Source: Ilumatobacteraceae bacterium (GTDB lineage Bacteria; Actinomycetota; Acidimicrobiia; Acidimicrobiales; Ilumatobacteraceae). Taken from it: DNA of 19,340 nt. Every line of letters starts with the position of its first letter. The stretch's first letter is position 1. The stretch covers positions 1 through 19,340 of the forward strand of contig JAENVT010000005.1 in assembly GCA_016650435.1 (NCBI GenBank), in the 5' to 3' direction. A model generated the notes under the pieces. It was not told the DNA's origin. It did not search any database and saw only the letters and a program-made list of their open reading frames with translations. This document shows, in pieces, positions 14,864-19,340 of this stretch. The translations under genes were made by a program, and so were the position numbers.

Positions 14864-17746
14864 TCAGTTCGACAGCAATGGTCGCAGCAGGTGAGTCATC
14901 TCGGTCGTCGGCTCATCTCCCAGGCGAGCTGCGACGACCGAATGCTGGCCGGTCGGCTCTGGTACCGGGTGAGCGTCGACTACAGGCTGTTGCCCTGTGG
15001 GTGGCGGCATCGATCTCGGCGGTTGTGCCGCAAGCTCGATGGTCGGGGATGCGAACGCCGATACCAAACTTGGCTTTGACTCCGGTTCGGCGACGGTGTC
15101 AACGACTGATTTCGACCGTGGTGGCAGCTCCGCGTGAGCGGCATCGCCCGGTTGGTTCTCGAACTCCGACAGCGCGGTCATCGCGACGGCCGAGAGCGGC
15201 TTGAAGAACATATAGCCCTGGGCGTACTCGCAACCCAAGCTAGCCAGCTCCATCGCCTGACTCTCCGACTCGATTCCCTCGGCGACGGTCTCCAAGCCGA
15301 GATTCCGAGCCATTGTGACGATCGTGTTGGCCAGTGCCTGGCTACGGAGCTCGCCGACCGACTGCACGAACTCCTTGTCGATCTTGATGATGTCGAGTGG
15401 CAGTCGCTGTACGTAGGCCAACGAGCTGTAGCCGGTGCCGAAGTCGTCGAGTGCAGTACGGATTCCACAGGCGCGCAACTCAGTGAGTTGCGCGGTCGCC
15501 ATTTCACTGTCGTCGATCAGCGTCGACTCGGTGATCTCCAGGACCAGTCGTTGGGGCGCAAGACCGCTGAGTCGCAGACTGCGCTGAACTCCTTCGACGA
15601 ACGTCGGCTCGCGTAGCTGCACTCCCGACACGTTGACGGTGACGAACATCGAATCGTCCGCCCAACCAACCGCCGACATGCATGCCTGCTCGATCGCCCA
15701 TGCACCGATCGGGATGATGACGCCGGTCTGTTCGGCCAGTGAGATGAAGTCGTCCGGCTGAATGTTGCCGTAGATGTGGTGATCCCATCGCAGCAGAGCC
15801 TCCGCTCCGACAGACCGACCATCTGTCAACCGCACGATCGGTTGATACATGAGGTAGAGCTGATCGCGCCCGAGCGCGGCCATGAGATCCCGCTTGTACT
15901 CATTCCGACGTTCAGTCTGCCGCCCGAGATCGGCGTCGAAACCTTCGACCTGACCCTTACCCAACTGCTTGGCACGATACATCGCCAGGTCGGCGTGGCG
16001 CATGAGATCAGATGCGCTGTTCTTCGACTCGGCGACGGCGATTCCGATGCAACCGCTGACAGAAACCGATTGGAAGTCATTGACCTGGATGGGATCTTTG
16101 AGGTCGAGGATTGCCTGTTGCGCCGAGACACTTGCTTCGGCAGTCGACGAATCGAGAAGCAGCACCCCGAACTCGTCGCCGCCAAGGCGGGCGACAAGGT
16201 TTGACGCGTTCGCGAACCGAATCTTCAGGCGATCCGCGACGGAGCGCAGCAGGACGTCGCCGGCCGAGTGGCCGAGGCCATCGTTAATGGCTTTGAAGTC
16301 GTCGAGATCCAAGAACAGCACCGTTGGAAGGTTGCCCCGCTGCAGTTCGTCGCTGACTCGCGTCAGGAAGTTGGCGCGGTTCGCCAGACCGGTCAGCGAG
16401 TCATGGTCGGCGCGAAAGCTGAGCTGTCGTTCCAGTGTGCGATTTGCGGTGACATCGCGCAGGGTCAGCACGATCCCTGCGACCGCAACGTTCGCTGTGA
16501 GGTTCACTGCTGACAGCTCCATCGTGCGGCGTTCGCCGTTGGCGTGCAACGCGGATACCTCGATCGTCAGCGAATCGTCGGGGGATAGCTCGTTGAGCTC
16601 CTTCCACAGATCGCTGTGCAGTCCACCATTGGCTCGAATGTCGAGGCCTGCGACCTCGCTGCCCACCCATTCGTCACCGTCGAAGCCGAGCACAGTCTGC
16701 AATGCGGGGCTGGAGTACGAGATGCGGCCATCGGCGTCGACGAGAACGACGACATCGCTGGAGCGCTCGACCAAAGAAGCAAGGCGGTCGTTGCCTCGGC
16801 GTTCGGTGAGATTTCGAACGCTTACCGCCAAGCCCCACAGCCTGGTGAGCGCGAGCAGCGACACCATCGTTGCAATGCCGGCGGCGAACAAGACGGTCGA
16901 ATGCTTGGCCGAGTCGTCCATCAACACCATGATCAACACGACCTGCGGAGCAACCGCCGACAGAACGATAGACAGCAGCCGAATGGGGCTCAGCCGCACC
17001 GCGTGCTGGGCCACGTGAGCAGGCTCACTATTACGGCGGTCCAGCGCGGCCCACACGAGGAAGCCGAACGAGAGTGCCGTGATGGAATTGGCGAGGACCG
17101 ACGAGGCACGCCCGGTACCAATCTCGCCCCAGTAATTCATCATGTTCGCTGCGAAGCGGCTGACGAGAGCGAGCTGCAGGGCGACGAACGAACGGCTGCG
17201 CGCCCGGAAGCCGAGCGACAATCGCGCGCCTAGCGCGACGAGAACGAGATCTGATACCGGAAGGCTGAGAGACAACAGCCGACCAGAAGAGTCCAGCGGC
17301 GATCTCGTCAGCGCCGGCTCGACGACGGCAACCCACATCACCAACGCCGTGGCCAGTGCGACAATGCTGGCCTCGATCGCCAGGTAACGATCTCGTATCG
17401 GCGAACGATCGGCGATCATTGCCATGAGAGCCAAGGCGATGAGTGTGCGATCCGGGGCGCGCATCACGCTTGCGAGATCGGAGAGGTCGCGCACCCCGAA
17501 CGCCGAATGTGAGATTGTCAGGGCGTAGGCCGCGGCGGTCATCAGGCATGAACCGGCGATCGCCATCCAAGCAACTTTGTCGCCATGCTCTCGCCAGCGC
17601 GCGCCGAAGACCGCGGCGACGACGGCAATCAGGGGCGGACAGATCATCCAGCGATATTCCGGTACCCAGACGGTGTGAAGTTGCCATCCACAGAGGGCCA
17701 CGACAGCCCCAAGGCATGAGATAAGAGCGACCCGCCACCACTTCAC
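14864..17746 (-). CDS. Membrane-bound PAS-GGDEF-EAL protein (c-di-GMP synthesis/degradation)
   Basis: A 960-residue protein. An N-terminal membrane domain of about ten hydrophobic segments (1-310) is followed by a PAS domain (about 318-435, SDVVVLVDADGRISYSSPALQ), a GGDEF domain (about 445-605) and an EAL domain (about 620-860). GGDEF (522-526) is intact. The RxxD inhibitory site expected before it is replaced by NASN. EAL (649-651), NVSGVQLR, LEITES, DDFGTGYSS (767-775) and AEGIE are intact, so both activities are plausible; this resembles Streptomyces RmdA/RmdB in domain order. A disordered Pro-rich tail (about 865-960) carries two copies of PTGQxxVVxA at 916 and 931. Start is GTG 17746; the only GAGGAG is 20 bases upstream, so the start is weakly supported. 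Confidence 0.92.
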   Translation of the reverse strand: MKWWRVALISCLGAVVALCGWQLHTVWVPEYRWMICPPLIAVVAAVFGARWREHGDKVAWMAIAGSCLMTAAAYALTISHSAFGVRDLSDLASVMRAPDRTLIALALMAMIADRSPIRDRYLAIEASIVALATALVMWVAVVEPALTRSPLDSSGRLLSLSLPVSDLVLVALGARLSLGFRARSRSFVALQLALVSRFAANMMNYWGEIGTGRASSVLANSITALSFGFLVWAALDRRNSEPAHVAQHAVRLSPIRLLSIVLSAVAPQVVLIMVLMDDSAKHSTVLFAAGIATMVSLLALTRLWGLAVSVRNLTERRGNDRLASLVERSSDVVVLVDADGRISYSSPALQTVLGFDGDEWVGSEVAGLDIRANGGLHSDLWKELNELSPDDSLTIEVSALHANGERRTMELSAVNLTANVAVAGIVLTLRDVTANRTLERQLSFRADHDSLTGLANRANFLTRVSDELQRGNLPTVLFLDLDDFKAINDGLGHSAGDVLLRSVADRLKIRFANASNLVARLGGDEFGVLLLDSSTAEASVSAQQAILDLKDPIQVNDFQSVSVSGCIGIAVAESKNSASDLMRHADLAMYRAKQLGKGQVEGFDADLGRQTERRNEYKRDLMAALGRDQLYLMYQPIVRLTDGRSVGAEALLRWDHHIYGNIQPDDFISLAEQTGVIIPIGAWAIEQACMSAVGWADDSMFVTVNVSGVQLREPTFVEGVQRSLRLSGLAPQRLVLEITESTLIDDSEMATAQLTELRACGIRTALDDFGTGYSSLAYVQRLPLDIIKIDKEFVQSVGELRSQALANTIVTMARNLGLETVAEGIESESQAMELASLGCEYAQGYMFFKPLSAVAMTALSEFENQPGDAAHAELPPRSKSVVDTVAEPESKPSLVSAFASPTIELAAQPPRSMPPPTGQQPVVDAHPVPEPTGQHSVVAARLGDEPTTEMTHLLRPLLSN

Positions 17747-17880
17747 AAGGAATTGATCGGCAAGATCTCCTCAAGGGTTGAGCAAGTCACACGGACGTAG
17801 TTTGCCGGCACTTCACGTGCGGCCACCTGTCCTGATATGGGATGTCATCGTCAGTGGCCTCCCGCTACGATGCACGCCGC
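17747..17880. promoter_or_regulatory. Divergent region between the GGDEF/EAL gene and tRNA-Thr
   Basis: These 134 bases must contain promoters for both. CTCCTC (17767-17772) reads as GAGGAG on the minus strand. A weak plus-strand promoter is possible: CTTCAC near 17811 and TGATAT near 17833, which would start the tRNA precursor about 35-40 bases before 17881. I see no repeat or terminator here. Confidence 0.3.
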
Positions 17881-17956
17881 GCCCAGGTAGCTCAGTCGGT
17901 AGAGCAACGCACTCGTAATGCGTAGGTCAGGAGTTCGATTCTCCTCTTGGGCTCCA
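17881..17956 (+). tRNA. tRNA-Thr (anticodon CGT)
   Basis: The 76 bases fold as a full cloverleaf: acceptor GCCCAGG/CTTGGGC with one G-U pair, D stem GCTC/GAGC, anticodon stem ACGCA/TGCGT with loop CTCGTAA (anticodon CGT, reading ACG), T stem AGGAG/CTCCT with loop TTCGATT, discriminator T and encoded CCA (17954-17956). The gene stands alone; the next plus-strand gene begins 57 bases downstream. There is no duplicated 3' end within the window, so no integrated element is indicated. Confidence 0.95.
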
Positions 17957-18012
17957 TGCAAGCCGGGGGTTGGTGGGAATCACGCCAGTTCATGAACGAT
18001 ACTGATGGCTCG

Positions 18013-19340
18013 ATGTCTACCTCGGTCTCGCGCACATCGCCGCGGCAAATCGATCGCCTGCCGTATCTGCCTGGGCTCGACGGGCTGCGCGCGGTTGCGG
18101 TCGTCGCCGTGATGATCTACCACGCCAACCACGAATGGTTGTCCGGAGGGTTCCTGGGGGTCGAGGTGTTCTTCGTCATCAGCGGATACCTCATCACGCT
18201 GCTGCTGATCGGCGAGTACTCCCGCGACGGCCACATCAGGCTCGCCCAGTTCTGGAAGCGCCGATTTCGTCGACTGCTGCCACCGCTATTCGTGGTGCTT
18301 GCCGGGCTCGCCGTGTATATGGCTGTGTTTCGGCGCACTCCGATGGGTCGCACACGGGGCGACTTTGCCGGCGGGTTGTTCTACGTCAGCAACTGGTATC
18401 AGATCATTGTCGGGCAGGGTTACACCGCGAACGAGGCCTTTGTCCCATTGCGTCACCTGTGGTCGCTGGCGGTCGAGGAACAGTTCTATCTGATCTGGCC
18501 GCTGGTGATGGTGGCGGTGTTGATTCGGCGGTCCGGCCGCGACTTGCCGCGCATGGCGTTGTGGTTCGCGGGGATAAGCGTCGCGGTTGCTATCGGAGTC
18601 GCGCTGCTCTTTCACAGCGGCGACGTGGCCGCGACGTGCACCGCCGATCAACGCCAGGGGTACTGGACGTTGCTCGGCCGGTGCGTCAGCATCAACGAGT
18701 CGCTCTATCTGGGCACCATCAGTCGCGCCGGTGGGCTGCTGCTCGGCGCAGCGTTCGCCATGGTCTGGCGACCGATGGCGATATTGCGCGGACCGCTGCG
18801 CGACAAGGCACACACACTCGACGTGATCGGGTTGCTCGGCTTGGTCCTGCTCGGTTGGTTGACCTGGACGCTGTGGCTCTCGGAAGGGGGACACCAGTTC
18901 GGCATCCGCTTCGATGCGGCGTTGTTCCGTGGTGGGTTCCTGTTGACCGGAGTCGCCACGCTGATGGTGATCGCCGCGGTCACCCATCAACGCAGCCTTC
19001 TGGGTCGAGGGCTCGGGATGCCGGTCTTGAATTGGATCGGCACACGAAGCTACGGGTTGTACCTCTACCACTGGCCGATCTATCAGATCATTCGAGGCGA
19101 AGCCGGGTTGGCGCTGAAGCCTGCGCAGTTCATCTTGGCGATTGTCCTCACACTGCCGATCACAGAAGCGAGCTACCGCTATGTGGAGGTGCCGATCCGC
19201 CAGGGTCGGCTCGGAGAAATGCTGCGCGACCGACGGCGACCGCGATCTCCCGCCTTGGTCGAACGGCGGCGACGGGTGATCGTCGCCTCGTTGGTCGTGG
19301 CAGGAGTGGTCGGCTTCGCCGGCGTCAGCATCGCGTTGGC
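18013..19340 (+). CDS. AT3/OafA-type membrane acyltransferase, N-terminal part (3' end outside window)
   Basis: The frame is open from ATG 18013 to the window edge (442 complete codons). It is an acyltransferase-3 family integral membrane protein, which O-acylates surface polysaccharides, lipids or peptidoglycan. It opens LPYLPGLDGLRAVAVVAVMIYHANH, the standard AT3 start with its conserved His, then GGFLGVEVFFVISGYLIT, FWKRRFRRLLPP, LRHLWSLAVEEQFYLIWP and the late motif SYGLYLYHWPIYQIIR. About ten membrane segments are complete and an eleventh begins near 19278 after a basic stretch (RDRRRPRSPALVERRRR). That is where OafA-type proteins pass to a C-terminal SGNH esterase-like domain, so a fused SGNH domain beyond the edge is likely. 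ATG 17992 is an in-frame alternative start; neither has a clear ribosome site. Confidence 0.93.
   Translation, partial: MSTSVSRTSPRQIDRLPYLPGLDGLRAVAVVAVMIYHANHEWLSGGFLGVEVFFVISGYLITLLLIGEYSRDGHIRLAQFWKRRFRRLLPPLFVVLAGLAVYMAVFRRTPMGRTRGDFAGGLFYVSNWYQIIVGQGYTANEAFVPLRHLWSLAVEEQFYLIWPLVMVAVLIRRSGRDLPRMALWFAGISVAVAIGVALLFHSGDVAATCTADQRQGYWTLLGRCVSINESLYLGTISRAGGLLLGAAFAMVWRPMAILRGPLRDKAHTLDVIGLLGLVLLGWLTWTLWLSEGGHQFGIRFDAALFRGGFLLTGVATLMVIAAVTHQRSLLGRGLGMPVLNWIGTRSYGLYLYHWPIYQIIRGEAGLALKPAQFILAIVLTLPITEASYRYVEVPIRQGRLGEMLRDRRRPRSPALVERRRRVIVASLVVAGVVGFAGVSIAL

Noticed and set aside
17881..17990. Possible attachment site at the 3' end of tRNA-Thr
   Set aside because: No duplicate of the tRNA 3' end, no integrase and no change of composition are seen up to the right edge.
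1..19340. CRISPR arrays, insertion sequences, toxin-antitoxin or phage-defence genes
   Set aside because: No spaced direct repeats, no transposase or inverted-terminal-repeat pair, and all large frames are explained by the genes listed.

Overview
The window is GC-rich (mid-60s percent by eye) chromosomal DNA from an actinomycete-type bacterium. The evidence is a compact Tad/Flp pilus cluster, a Rv1155/F420-type flavin-fold protein, a BldG-like STAS protein, a topoisomerase I with glycine/tyrosine repeats and a Lys/Ala tail, and tmk-holB with a nearby tRNA-Thr. The overall flavour suggests Acidimicrobiia (Ilumatobacter-like), but that is inference. I see no insertion sequence, phage, CRISPR array, toxin-antitoxin pair or compositional island. 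Genes are densely packed on both strands, and many overlap by 4 bases.

Layout. (1) 1-2522 (+): end of tadA, then tadB, tadC, a Flp-type prepilin and tadE, tightly coupled. The minor-pilin, prepilin-peptidase and outer genes of the locus are not in the window. (2) 2541-3307 (+): a BldG/SpoIIAA-type STAS anti-sigma-factor antagonist, overlapping by 4 bases a PPOX/F420-type flavin-fold protein. (3) 3320-7088 (-): an apparent four-gene run rsgA, 2OG-Fe(II)/IPNS-like oxygenase, ACAD10/11-like acyl-CoA dehydrogenase and VOC protein. (4) 7143-9470 (+): a large MMPL transporter, divergent from rsgA. (5) 9569-12217 (+): topA, ending 1 base from a convergent EamA/DMT permease (12219-13094, -). (6) 13192-14855 (+): tmk-holB, overlapping by 4 bases. 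(7) 14864-17746 (-): a 960-residue membrane protein with PAS, GGDEF and EAL domains. (8) 17881-17956 (+): tRNA-Thr(CGT). (9) 18013 to the right edge (+): an AT3/OafA-type membrane acyltransferase, cut by the window end.

How it fits together. From memory, tad genes, a BldG-type STAS gene, topA, tmk and holB lie near each other in several actinobacterial chromosomes. The window therefore reads as a conserved core neighbourhood into which lineage-specific genes are set: the rsgA metabolic run, the MMPL transporter, the EamA permease and the c-di-GMP protein. Surface functions (Tad pili, c-di-GMP signalling, MMPL export, polysaccharide acylation) share the neighbourhood with housekeeping ones (DNA topology, dTTP supply, clamp loading, ribosome maturation).

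I did not find a convincing new multi-gene system. The best leads are: an apparent extra pair of membrane helices in the cytoplasmic loop of the MMPL protein; a clamp-loader delta' with neither a working P-loop nor zinc cysteines; an orphan BldG-like protein coupled to a flavin-fold protein instead of an anti-sigma kinase; small inverted repeats at flp/tadE, mmpL and tmk; candidate leaderless promoters for topA and the STAS gene; and a strong excess of the palindrome CGATCG.
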